Assembly (NCBI GenBank): GCA_030141605.1 | Contig: JAQGDQ010000111.1 | Span: 582,501 to 613,621, forward strand | Reading direction: 5' to 3' | DNA from: Tubiluchus corallicola | Lineage: Eukaryota > Priapulida > Priapulimorpha > Priapulimorphida > Tubiluchidae | Length of the DNA stretch: 31,121 bases | Shown here: positions 11,604-24,910 of the stretch, in pieces | How the letters are laid out: the number at the start of each line of letters is the position of its first letter | Numbering within the stretch: position 1 is the first letter of the stretch | Notes under the pieces: model-generated | What the model was told of the DNA's origin: nothing | Database searches by the model: none | Seen by the model: the letters and a program-made list of their open reading frames with translations, nothing else | Program-made: the position numbers and the translations under genes

Positions 11604-11917
11604 ATATATATATATATATAAACACTTCTGCTTACAATAATTTATATCTCATAATGTATAAATTATCAGATATAAGCCAAAAATGTAATTACAGTAACTC
11701 TGTAATTTCAAACCATCTTCGTCTTTAAACAAAGTCTTAAAATTGGTTAGAGACTTAGAGCGTAAACATTCCAGTTATTACATAAATAATGAACACATTT
11801 GCCTTATGTCCAAATTGTAGAGGAACCCAGGAAGACATTTTTAACCAAACTAAATAAATTGCAAATTACTCTTATAAGTCTACAGTTACTAAGCAGCCGT
11901 TATTAAAATTCACGTTT

Positions 11918-12100
11918 TACAAATAAGTTGAATAAAAACGGGTCCAACACTGAGCCCTGGTGAACACCATACAACCAGATTAAACACGGAAAATCAGTTA
12001 AGCAAATATGAAGGGTGATTCGGGTTCAGTATACCATCACCGATGACTCACTGTGTTGGTGTGTCCTTCTCGTAAAGAGTTAAACTAATAGAGAACAATT
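11918..12100 (-). pseudogene. LINE reverse-transcriptase relic with GVxQGSVLxPxLF motif
   Basis: On the - strand 11971-11918 reads YGVHQGSVLDPFLFNLFV. This closely matches the GVPQGSVLGPLLF block of non-LTR retrotransposon reverse transcriptases. Stops follow within a few codons. Further 5' on the same strand, near 12050-12075, a LREGHTNT-like reading resembles the FGFRxGHST block, but the normal spacing between the blocks is not present, implying deletion or chance. No YADD or later domain could be traced. Sequence style differs from the LINE at 5862-6525, so this is probably a different element. Confidence 0.7.
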
Positions 12101-13733
12101 AGGAATCTCCCTTTTTCTGTTTACCTTTTCCGGAACCTGTAATATTCTGGCCCGTAAAACATTCAGGGAGAAATATTTTCCACACACAATGTTCACTTCT
12201 AGAGATATTTACATAAGAAGTATTCAGAGAAAGCATTCTGTGAGAAGTTTACATTCTACAAGATTCACTTTAAGAAGTATTTGCATACAACTGGCAGAAG
12301 AAACAATGAAGGACTTTTCACTGGTTGCACGTAGATCAGTGTTAAGAAAACGTCGGCTGGTGAAAAAGTGGGTTGAAAAAAACGAACGCTTTGTAATCGG
12401 GGGTGGATGCGCAGGAGATATAAGACTGGTGGGTGCAAACCGGCATTTCGTCAAAAGCAAGCATAAAAATCACATTAAATATTGCACATTGTAAGCATGC
12501 TGTTTGTGAAATAAACTGAAAAACATGATTTTTACATGTTTTCAAATAATTTTTACCTGGCAATGGAGACACCCTAGTATAGAGTCGCCCTGTAGTCGTG
12601 TGAGGCAAAGTAGGTTAGCTTGAAATGAATGATGTGATGATATACCACAACATATTTCCTAATCTGCCAGTTTAATTATGTCAAAAGTTTCAGTTCGTAT
12701 TTATTTTCTCATGTTAGAAGTTTTCATTATTTTGCTCGGGGCTGGCAATATTTTCATAATACTGCATGGTTCCATAAACAATGTGAGGTTTTATAAATTT
12801 ATATTCATTTTACAACATCGTAATATATGCATTATTCTTTATAGAATAGAATAAAATAGCATGCCAAAATTGCAAAACACCAAAATGTCACATTATCTTT
12901 TTTTAATATAATATAGCAAGTAAATATAGTTACCCCTTGTTTTCCATAATAAGTACATATGTTTTTATGGCTAGGCCTGCTATAGACCTTTGCTTTTAAT
13001 TATTCTTTGTTAGCTAGAATTTGCTTCTGCTGACTTCATTACCTTTAACAGACTTTACTCTATTTTAAGCCAAGTAGTCTGCAGTTACTGTCTTATGATT
13101 AGGCCTATACTCTTCCTCTACGATTATGGCTTCATTTGCTTGTTTTCATATAATTCGTATGCAACGAAAAATCTCCAATTAAAAGAGTTTTGAACCTTCC
13201 AAAATACCGCATCTATTTAAATAATGAATATTTAGAGAAGAGATTTTTGATTTATATAATCTTAGGCTTGACTTCGCAGTTTTCTGAAGACCTTCTAACA
13301 CGAAATCTCGCGGCAGTTGTAGAGTGTGAAACGCCTTTAGCATTCTCAGAAAAGGATCATAGTATTAATATCTACTGTCTATTACCTGCCTAGCTTACAA
13401 CACGTCAGATATTTGTAGTTATAAATCATTGCATTTCCACCCGAATTTGGAATGCTATCGCTCGCATGACAAACCTGTCTGCACGCCAGACTAACCTTGT
13501 CAAAAACGTACGACGGCCCATTATGAATTCTGTAACTTTTCCTAACTCATATTCATGTGCAAAGTATACTGGTACGCCCCTAGCGGCGGGAAAGCTTACA
13601 TTATGTTATTTATTATGTAAGGCTGTTCTTTATGAGCCACTGAGGAGCAAAATGTGGGTTGCTGAAAAGTTGTTGAAATGCCTTTGAGTTCCGAAAGCAA
13701 CGTCTTGATTTTGGCGCAAAGTAGGCCTGTTTC
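12101..13733. other. Unannotated spacer
   Basis: A 101-codon + frame (12189-12494) contains three irregular AGAAGT-centred partial repeats near 12208-12285 but no known domain or splice context. Two overlapping reverse frames are equally anonymous. Frames at 13190-13393 and 13466-13687 also lack recognisable features. Nothing else found. Confidence 0.5.
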
Positions 13734-13832
13734 ATATATATATATATAAGTATATATATATATATATATACATATAATATATATATATATATATATAAGT
13801 ATATATATATATATAAGTTATATATATATATA
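13734..13832. repeat. (TA)n microsatellite with periodic AAGT interruptions
   Basis: About 100 bp of alternating T and A, interrupted by AAGT at intervals and once by ACATAA. The Tyr/Ile-rich reverse frame across it is an artefact. Confidence 0.95.
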
Positions 13833-14190
13833 AGTAGTTTTTGCACGACTACCATTAAAAATCCACATTGCTTCGCATAATTACAACAAATAGGCCTACT
13901 ATTCATAAATCTGATATAACTTAACTACTAGTTTCACAGTACAAAATCCATTATTCCTACATTGTTAAAACACTGTCAGTGATTAATCAGTAGTCTAATC
14001 AGTTAGACAAAGACATCGACAGAGAGATGAAATTTGTTCCTAGAAAAAAGACTGTTAAGAAATCTTTATGTAGGTTAAACTATGCTAGCGATTGTGTTTA
14101 GTCACACAATGCAGCGCAGGCTTGAGAGTTTTCATCTATGAGTCATCACCATTGACCAAAGATATGCATCTGAAATTAAAAAAGAAGTCT

Positions 14191-14239
14191 GTTATAATAA
14201 CATCATAGTTTCGCTTTAGTGCGCTTATGTTATTATAAC
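14191..14239. repeat. Inverted repeat, 13-bp perfect arms
   Basis: GTTATAATAACAT at 14191-14203 is exactly reverse-complemented at 14227-14239, leaving a 23-base loop. The stem could form a hairpin or cruciform. A related near-palindromic word, GGTTATAATAACC, occurs at 17140-17152. Confidence 0.9.
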
Positions 14240-16479
14240 CACAATGTGGGTTTAATTTTGTGTAAAACAAAATTTGGAAACTGTGAAATTGCAATCTGGG
14301 CTTTTCCCAAAACTTACTTGTTTTGGTAAACTATTTCAGTTTGTTCAGCATTCAGCAGAGTTTTTTCTGCCAAATTGCCATTAGAACGCCATTCATTAGT
14401 GTCATGGAATACGTTTTATCGTAAAGATTTTGAATACAACATAATTCTATTGTGACGTCACACTAGATAAATTGGGTAAGAACTTATTAGATAGATAGAT
14501 AGGTATTTTATTTCTGAAAATCAAATTTCCAACACGAAAATTGCAAACTCGACGCATACCCGATGGTTTTATCAGCGGGCAGAGCTTGGGTAATGATTTC
14601 CAGATCATACTAACGATTTGATCCAACATAGCTGCACAAGGTATATACGCAGATATACAAATTTAGTTGTAAACTCCATGAAGCGAAAAAAAAACTATTT
14701 ACTAAGCATTTGTACACATGTGATAAACAAATATTTTGCCTATATAATAATCACAGTGATGCGGTTATATGTCCGCTAACAAAGCTATACTATTTAATTC
14801 AAAAATCTATGCATACAGTCGTAAATGAAATTTGCAATATTACTATAATTTAACGCTATCTAATTAATTACTATATTACATGAAAGGTGAAAACGAGAAC
14901 AGCACCAGGGCGCAATAGTCAGCTTTAAAGCGTTACTACGCAGGTAGTAACCCAAAAATACTAGATCTGGAATACGTATTAACATTTCCAACAACGTTTG
15001 TTGTCTGACAATGCTCGGCAATGTTTGTTTCATAATGGTTTTCTCAACTTAACGAATTTTAGTTTTTCCTTTTTGTTTTCTCATTTTGACCGTCTTTTGC
15101 ATTTTTTTCAATATTATTTTAGTGTTACTAAACATGAATTGTAAAATCAAACTGAATTGAATTAGGTCATCGATTCAAAATACCAAAAGACCTAAAGCTA
15201 TAAATCCGAAGTTTTCTAAAATTAATTTTTATTTAGCAATCTATTCTATCTGCCATTTGGTTATTATTTTGTTTTAGACGGTATTGTATGCCATATAGGG
15301 TCTATATATAATAGCATAACCCCAAAAGATATACGGTAAATTCAGTTTGGCTTACCCAAAAAGAAAATGAAAAAATGTCTCAATTAGGTTTTACTGTTTT
15401 TGTTCAAAACAGAAACGGAGCCTAGGCTATGAATGCATTTGTTAAATTAATGATCATAACAATCTATGACACACGCATTTTAAACTGTTGAAAATCTATT
15501 GCTAACGTGACAAATGCATTAAAATTTGTTTAATTCATTACTTCTTCGTGATATTACTACTACTAGTAAGGAAATATTAAAAATGACTTGTAAAATCCAT
15601 AGCTTACCTATGTAATTTCACTTTTAACTGTTAAATTTTGTCTACCGCATCATTATGATGCATTTGTGATCTTTTTTCTGTGTGTGTCAAGTTCAAATTA
15701 TTACCTCAGAAGAAACTTTAGTTAAGCATTTGTAATGCTTTATTGTTAATTCTAAGATTAATAAAATATATTTATACAAAAAAAGGAGAACTATTAAAAA
15801 TTTTGTTTAGAAATTACGGGTTGATCAGTTTATGTTACGCAGTTTTGACAGACTAATTTACAGTAATATTTTCATAATATTTATACCCTTACAACAAAAC
15901 GAACAGGGTTGCTGTCACTAAATGACAGTACACAAAATGATATTCAAATCTATACTATTTCGCTATAAATTGAACGGAAGAGTTCCTTTAATTTTCAAAA
16001 CTGCAGGGTCTGCAGTAAACATAGCATGCATGTTTACATAGTATGCATGTATCTGCTTATGGTTTTCGAGCTAGTACATGATAGACTAGCTGTAATCTCC
16101 TATTATTACTTTAATGTAATCAAAACGTTTTAATTATCCGTCGTAATTTCAGTTCAATTATCTACTGTTAAATTTTATTACTTAGTAATTCTACTAAAAC
16201 CAAACATCTTTAGTCTAACTAATTTAATTCATTTCCGTTTAAAAACAATTGGACATTATCTTATTGATTACATAAAAATTTTGCGCCTAATAAGAACAAA
16301 TTCTGATTTAGTGGCCCCTACCTGTACTTACATACATTTTTGAAATTGCTACTTCTATATTGTAGGCGGAACGAGTGCTGTGTGAATAGATTGATTGAAT
16401 TGAAGCAAAAAGCTTTATGAAATTGTATTGTCTTCATTTCATGTATCAGTATCATAATTCACTACTTCCACCAGCTTTT
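14240..16479. other. Unannotated spacer
   Basis: About 2.2 kb with no supported gene. A short (TAGA)n run sits at about 14488-14501. Two 17-bp-spaced near-identical words (ACATAG[C/T]ATGCATGT) occur at 16019-16051, just after a CTGCAG-GGT-CTGCAG pair. A 60-codon reverse frame (14447-14629) contains IWKSLPK, weakly reminiscent of LINE C-termini, but nothing else supports it. Confidence 0.5.
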
Positions 16480-16955
16480 CAGTCATACTTTAGTCCAGTT
16501 TAAAATCACATTATCATTACACAAGATATCAGTCGGAAACTATGTACTGCCTCTTCCAAAAACAAATATAATGAAACAGTCATCGAAATATAATGCTATT
16601 AAAATATGGTCATCAATTCCGCGTGAAATGAAAACTCTTATCTTTATCAATTTAAAAAAGCATCAAAAAATTACTTACTACAACGGTATAATTAACTCAC
16701 AATTTTACTCATCCTGATCTTAAGTTACTAACAAAACTTATTTTGTTCTAATGTAAATTATAACTGATGAAAATACTATGCAATGTTAATTGTCAATTGT
16801 TCCACTTATCTGGAGGAGGACTCGAAAGCTCAATGCTCCTTCCTCCTCCTCACAGTAACTCGTTTAGTTTATCATTTTTTTTCAATGTAATAACAATTTG
16901 TATGTATTTTTGTGTTGCTGTGGAATAAATTCATAATTCATAATAATTCAAAATG
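16480..16955 (+). mobile_element. LINE 3' end: C-terminal protein fragment, 3' UTR hairpin and AT-rich tail
   Basis: The + strand frame 16523-16717 reads ...GNYVLPLPKTN...KYNAIKIWSSIPREMK...LKKHQ... before a stop. This fits the KxWNSLPxEIK...FKxxLK pattern at the C-terminus of many non-LTR retrotransposon proteins. One frame away, just upstream, HYHYTR resembles the HxYxTR block that usually precedes it, indicating one frameshift. The following 240 bp look like a LINE 3' UTR: a GGAGGAGGA ... TTCCTCCTCC stem at 16813-16851 and a repetitive AATTCATAATTCATAA tail near 16928-16952. The reverse-transcriptase catalytic part is missing, so this is a 5'-truncated insertion. Confidence 0.75.
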
Positions 16956-18917
16956 TTGATAAACTGAAACCTGTAACATAAAACCAGTATTACGACAATT
17001 ACGTATAAGCCACAGTGCAGCAGTTGATGAGTACCAACCTATTTCACGCCTACTACCACAACTTTTCTAAGCAGCAGTTAAAGATTTGTTAAAAAACCAG
17101 TTTAAGGCTTGCAGATTACACGGTCTATTATATAAGTTAGGTTATAATAACCAAGCGTTATTACACAGAACTTTTATACATGATCGCCGGGTATGTGTCT
17201 GATACAAAATCTTTTTTGTGCGTCTGTCTTTTTTGTGCAATTTTATACAAATTATTTCTGTGCAGTTTTGTGTCAGCGAAATCAACTCAGCCACAGGATG
17301 ACTTAAAACACGACTGAACAAAAATTGGGACATCAAATGTTGTTCGAAAGAAAAACAAAAATTCATATTAACACTATTTTAGATTAATAAAAAGAATGGG
17401 AAAGTATAATAAACTTATTCTTCTTATTTTTTGTGTCTTCAGTCCTGTGCTCATGTGAAATCGTGTCAAGTTTTACTGTGTTAATTTATTCTCAAAGAAT
17501 TTCTTTTAACTCTTTGTTTTTCTTTCCTATTAATCTATATTCATTTACGGTTTTCCTGTTTCTTCAACGTGTGAGAGACAAGTTTGTTAGCCTCGTCGCT
17601 TCCTCTTTAAGGAAAGTTCATCGTACGATGACTTTGTTGGTGTTATGTTTACTCGAACAATATGAATTAACGCATTAATTTTGACCCCAGGCTTTATTGC
17701 ATTCATTAATTTGTTCGGTCAAGTTGGAGGATTAGAAATGGGCCGCTCTAAAACAAAGTCATGAGATTCCCTTGTAACGTGTTTAGATAGAAACAACTGC
17801 ATTGGAAGGGTCGTTGTATCGGTATTTTCCTGAATTTTTCTCAAGATTATTTTAATGTTCATAACTGCTTTTATTTCCAGATTCTCACGTTGTGTAATTA
17901 TTCAACCCCGTCATGAATCCGCCGTTATTACGTACAAATCTAGTAAGATCAACTTTACATTCAAAATTCATGATCCGCTTATAAATGAGATTTACAAGAC
18001 AAAAACTGCAAACTTATTAGCAAGGTTAAATGAGTTGAACCTGTTATTGTTGATCAGGAAATTATCCAGTTGAAGTGATTGTTCTTACCTGTATTGCCGT
18101 TCATTCCTGTCAATGTGAATTAATCAACAGGTAAACCATCCAGGTGCAATACCAGGTACATTATGCAAAGCAGAAAAACGCTAGATGTAATGAACATCCG
18201 CCAGAAGCAAGTGCCAAAAGGTCAATAATAAAAAGTGTTGAAAATTAAAAGTGCCCACAGTGAAACGTTTAATAAAAGAATCATAGGACCCGATTTTTGT
18301 GAGAATTTAAAATTTTACGAGCTTTTCAAAGCAATTAAAAAGCGGTTTTATACAGAAGCGATTTGCTACCGTAACGTTAATTACATATTTTCAATATTTC
18401 CTTTTTTAACGTTTTGTGTGTCATGGAAACTTGAGAATTTTAATTAAAAACGCGAAACTTTATAGTTCTTGATTAGTATTTTAATTGCTACTACATGAGT
18501 GTGTACCGAGTAAGAAATCCAATAGAATGCGTGAAGTTGAATACAATAAAATTACTTTCTGTTGTACAAATACGGTGGATGTGTACTTCCCTAAATGCGG
18601 TAAATAGCAGATGCTGTCTTGAAGTAGTCTTCCCTGTGGTCGCCCATCCATTTACTACTCAGGCTCGATGTCGTTTTACATCAGTTAAGCACAGATCTTG
18701 ACCAGCAAGTTATGCCTTCATCCAAATATAATGTTCGTAAATTAATGAACGTATTTTTTGAAACAGGCATTTAATATGGAGCGGACCAACACGAAATCCG
18801 TTTTAAAGCCAACTATAATATAGATACTTCTAAAATAAATAAAAAATCGTCGTTTTTTTACAATCAGTTTGATGAAAAGTCAGGCTCAAAACGCCATTCG
18901 TTCAGCTGTAACGGGTG
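16956..18917. other. Unannotated spacer
   Basis: AT-rich, about 2 kb. It holds the near-palindrome GGTTATAATAACC at 17140-17152. Several 60-80 codon frames (17142-18701) show no recognisable domain. No tRNA or transposon end seen. Confidence 0.5.
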
Positions 18918-19130
18918 CGTTGGGTGGCCGAGTGGTTGCAGCCACGTAGTCTTGATTTCAATACTAACAACTGCCATCGCCAGGACATATACCCTACATG
19001 TTATTCGTTATTTGTGCGTTGCGTACTTACCTGTATTGTTGCAAGTGCAAGTCGCTAAATACCCGTTAGTACTAATGTTGTGTGTTAAATGAGTGACTGT
19101 AAATAAATCTTGTCTTCGTCTCTTGTCTTA
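18918..19130 (+). repeat. Possible tRNA-like SINE relic
   Basis: TGGCCGAGTGG at 18925-18935 is a perfect RNA polymerase III A box of the tRNA-Ser/Leu type. It is followed by a TAGT...ACTA pairing where an anticodon arm would be. No clear B box (GGTTCRANYCC) follows, so this is not an intact tRNA. The segment ends near 19130 in a TGTAAATAAATCTTGTCTT tail reminiscent of SINE and LINE 3' ends. It could also be chance similarity. Confidence 0.3.
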
Positions 19131-19313
19131 AAAATTTCGAAATTCAAACGCGGTTTGTTTAGCGCTTTGGATTCCTGAATTTTAAAGGAAACATATACAC
19201 GAATTTATAGTCAGGAAAACAAAGCCATGCTTAAAAGCTCGTTTTACCCCAAATTGACAAATTTTTAGTACGATATAACATGCAAATTTTTCAAATGGTC
19301 CTGTTTATTTTTC

Positions 19314-19336
19314 ACACGTGTTCTTCTATTTCAGGT
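19314..19336 (+). other. Splice acceptor of the adaptor-gene exon
   Basis: A pyrimidine-rich stretch ending TTCTTCTATTTCAG (AG at 19333-19334) precedes the exon. It is the best acceptor upstream of the coding start without an intervening AG of similar quality. The assignment is by eye. Confidence 0.6.
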
Positions 19337-19604
19337 ACATACGCGTAGATACTTTGGACTTGTGCCAGTTTTCTTTCTGAACTGGGTTTAACTGACCATC
19401 AAGCGCCAAAGACAGACTCATCTTTGTGCCTGGAACTGAAAAACTGTTGGGCAAATTTGCCAAAGTTTGGTTTTCGTTATCTTCACTTAGCAAATCGGTT
19501 ACAGAAAGTGACATCAGTAAGCCGGAAAACAAACTCGGCTCTCGAACAAGGACGGCATAGCCATCCGAACAATGGCGGTACGATAGCGTCCGGAAAATCC
19601 GAAC
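19335..19604 (+). other. Probable 5' UTR part of the adaptor-gene exon, with upstream ORFs
   Basis: Between the acceptor and the coding start the main frame is closed by TAG at 19584-19586, so this stretch is most simply 5' UTR. It has a four-codon upstream ORF (MAVR) at 19572-19586 in a strong Kozak context (A at -3, G at +4). It also has a longer upstream frame from ATG 19424 that runs past the main start to 19648. Both could lower translation from 19605. The alternative is a different upstream splice giving a longer protein in another frame, but I see no evidence for this. Confidence 0.5.
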
Positions 19605-19946
19605 ATGCCGATAACGCCCGGAAATCGGAACGTGTCGTCCGGCGATGAAGTCTACACTGTAGAGATGCAAGTCTCCTCCAAGGAGGAGGAGGAGGAAGAG
19701 GAAGTAAAAGATGAGAGTATAAGTCTATTCGACCTCTCTCAAGATAATTTGGAATCGGAAGTCGACCAGTTAAAGTCGGACATCCGATACCTGCAGAATG
19801 AGTTATCTTTGGCAGTGGAGGACAAGGTCAGGGCTGCAGAGTATGGACTACAACTTCTGGAGGAAAAGGACGAACTGCAGGCAAGAGTGGAAATCTTGGA
19901 AAAGGAGAATGAGAAAGCACAGCAGGAAATCAAGAACGTCAGTTTG
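19605..19946 (+). CDS. First coding exon of a Bicaudal-D / Spindly-type dynein cargo adaptor
   Basis: This exon encodes 114 residues and ends in phase 0 at a consensus donor. Residues 1-26 are low-complexity, 27-33 are seven Glu, and from about 49 to 110 the heptad pattern of a coiled coil is clear. Residues 77-81 are AAEYG, the AAxxG core of the CC1 box. That box binds the helix of dynein light intermediate chain in Bicaudal-D, Spindly and related adaptors, which link dynein-dynactin to cargo or kinetochores. The following GLQLLEEK fits Bicaudal-D, where YGLxxLEEK is typical. The YGLQL...ELQ spacing also resembles Spindly. I favour Bicaudal-D slightly. The start at 19605 is the first ATG after an in-frame stop and has A at -3; Met21 (19665) is an alternative. 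The N-terminus is longer and more acidic than in the Bicaudal-D proteins I know. Downstream exons are not visible, so the gene is partial here. Confidence 0.78.
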
Positions 19947-22767
<2,821 letters not shown>

Positions 22768-22769
22768 GA

Positions 22770-24550
22770 GGCTTGTGACAATTTTTTCTTTGTTACTTTT
22801 CTACCGAGCAAATTTATTTGTTTTGGAAGTAAGAAGCGTCGTTTTAGCTTGTTAGTTTACAGAAAATGTCACAGCATCGTAGTTGTAGGAGCTGTTGTTA
22901 TTATACATTGTTTAGCTTATACATAATCTTAATAAATTGTGTGTATACCTAACTTTATATTTAGGCGCGACAGTTAATTTTTATAAATTTTAAATTTCTT
23001 TATACAGGATGCTAGTCGAAAGTTGACCATCTAGCCTTGTTAGAATGCATTATTGTACTTCTCAATGTTCAATATTTAATATTAATGATCTGAAAATGTA
23101 GTTTGACATTTGTCTGAACCAAAATTGTGTAGCAATGACAGGCCCAGGGGCTCCTAAACTTTCATTTAAATTTTTGGGCAAAATTATTGATAGTTTTGAA
23201 GTGTGTACCTCCATCACAAACTGACAAAATCATAAAATTTAACATAATATATGAATTACACCCGTCACATTGCGAAATGGAAGTCATCCAGTAACTCAAG
23301 TTGAAGGTAAACTCCTAATTTATTTTGCAAGTTTGTGAATAATAAGTGCAGATAGATCCACTGTCTGTCCGCTCGCGCAGATTGTCTGTTTATCTGTTTG
23401 TCGGTTGAGTGCTAAATCGTTAAAGTTGACTTAAATAATTCAGTTGTCTGGTCAAGATCAAGTGCGAACTTGTTAACTGGCCCATACACGTCATTCTGTT
23501 ATTAAATTTTCATCTAATTTTCATATTATTTTTATGACTTTTCGTATTTACAGCAAAACCCGACCCAATCTTGAACTGTAAGTCAAAATAATCCACTCTT
23601 TAAAATATGAAAAAGAAACATACTATTTTTTCCATAATGCCAAACATGAAAGAATTATTACCACACAAATGCAATTTCGCGTTCAGGTCACTAACTCTTC
23701 GCTATTACACGTATTTCGCCATTCTCTAGTTGGACGGACTCTAGCGCCTGCATTTTGAAAACGCGTTGCACAAAAAACAGATGCTATACCTCCCAGGTCA
23801 GATGTGTTAGTTCGTGACGAAGTACACACAGCTTATGCGTGAGCACAGCGGTAAATTTGAAATTTGAATTTTTATCTTAAAACTTTCCGAGTTACATTAC
23901 AATACACGGAATCTCCTACAGTAGTGCTGTACTTCCATTTTCTCTTTCACAAACGCGTGCAACACGCCCAAGGAATGTTTTTGCTATTGAAAATTAGGTT
24001 CGTTTGTGATGCCATCAATAGTTATGCTCGCCCGCCATTAGTTAACGTTTTAACCTATTATTTAACTATTAGAAACGGTTTTCCTGTATTATTGGTGTAA
24101 AAATGTATACTTTTTTTTTACCGTACTTGAAAATGGGATAGCATATGAAAAATCATCCTGTCTTCCTTTAAAAACCTCATCAAAATGGTCTAATAATTTG
24201 TCGCTAATTTTGGTTGTGACTTTGTTTAATAAAAGAAAAAAATAATGAAAAATCTTCGCTTCAAAATTGCAAAGGAATTTATCCTTCACTTCTCAACTTT
24301 TCTACTTTTTCTCAAACAAGAAACGTGTGTAAGAATCTCAAGGTTGCTAAAGTCACACTTTTCTTGGTTCGTCATAAATTAAACAAATTTGCATTTAACG
24401 CCCGAAAAACATGCACTTCAGAACTGGTCAAATGTTTTTCTTTTCTTGTAGAAAAAATGAACTTACGAGAGCCTTTTGAAAAACCTGATGAAGTTGCTAT
24501 AGGTGCTACAGCCATAAAAGTAAAGCTAATGAGCGTGACTCATCGAGTGA
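22770..24550. other. Unannotated, probably intronic
   Basis: AT-rich sequence with no supported exon. Frames at 23864-24100 and 24325-24564 (78-79 codons) have no recognisable domain. A TTTCTTGTAG acceptor-like word at about 24442-24451 does not open a phase-0 frame. Confidence 0.5.
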
Positions 24551-24910
24551 ATAATGGAATATAAATGAACGAATAAATAAATGTATGAATGAGTTAATTG
24601 ACGAACGAATTAATGAGTAAATGAGGAAGAATGAGTGAGTAATAAATAAACGAATGAATGAATGAATTAATTAACGAACAAACGAACGAACGAACGAAGC
24701 GAACGAACGAACGAACGAACGAATGAATGAACGAACGAATAAATGAATGAGTGAATGAATGAACCAATAGATGGATAAATGAAGGAATGAAGGAGTGAGA
24801 GAATGAACGAACAAATGAATGCACAAACAAACGAACGAAGTGATCAATCGAACAAATAAACCATCAAATTCACATATCGACAAATCAACGAATGAACAAA
24901 TAGACACAAA
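24551..24910. repeat. Tetranucleotide tract (GAAT/GAAC)n, 360 bp
   Basis: A long array of GAAT, GAAC, AAAT and similar tetramers, with a purer AACG run at about 24675-24720. Reverse frames here give repeating Ser-Phe-(Ile/Val)-His/Arg peptides because four-base repeats cycle through all frames; they are not genes. Confidence 0.93.

Noticed and set aside
12189-12494. 101-codon basic frame
   Set aside because: No domain, no splice context, and an overlapping reverse frame is equally long; treated as chance.
14447-14629. Reverse frame with IWKSLPK, considered as a LINE C-terminus
   Set aside because: Only one short word resembles the LINE pattern; neighbouring blocks are absent.
19326-19670. 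114-codon reverse frame opposite the adaptor exon
   Set aside because: It overlaps the splice acceptor and start region of the well-supported + strand exon and resembles no known family.
24325-24564. 79-codon frame preceded in part by an acceptor-like TTGTAG, considered as the next adaptor exon
   Set aside because: The required phase-0 reading hits a stop at once and the peptide has no heptad pattern.
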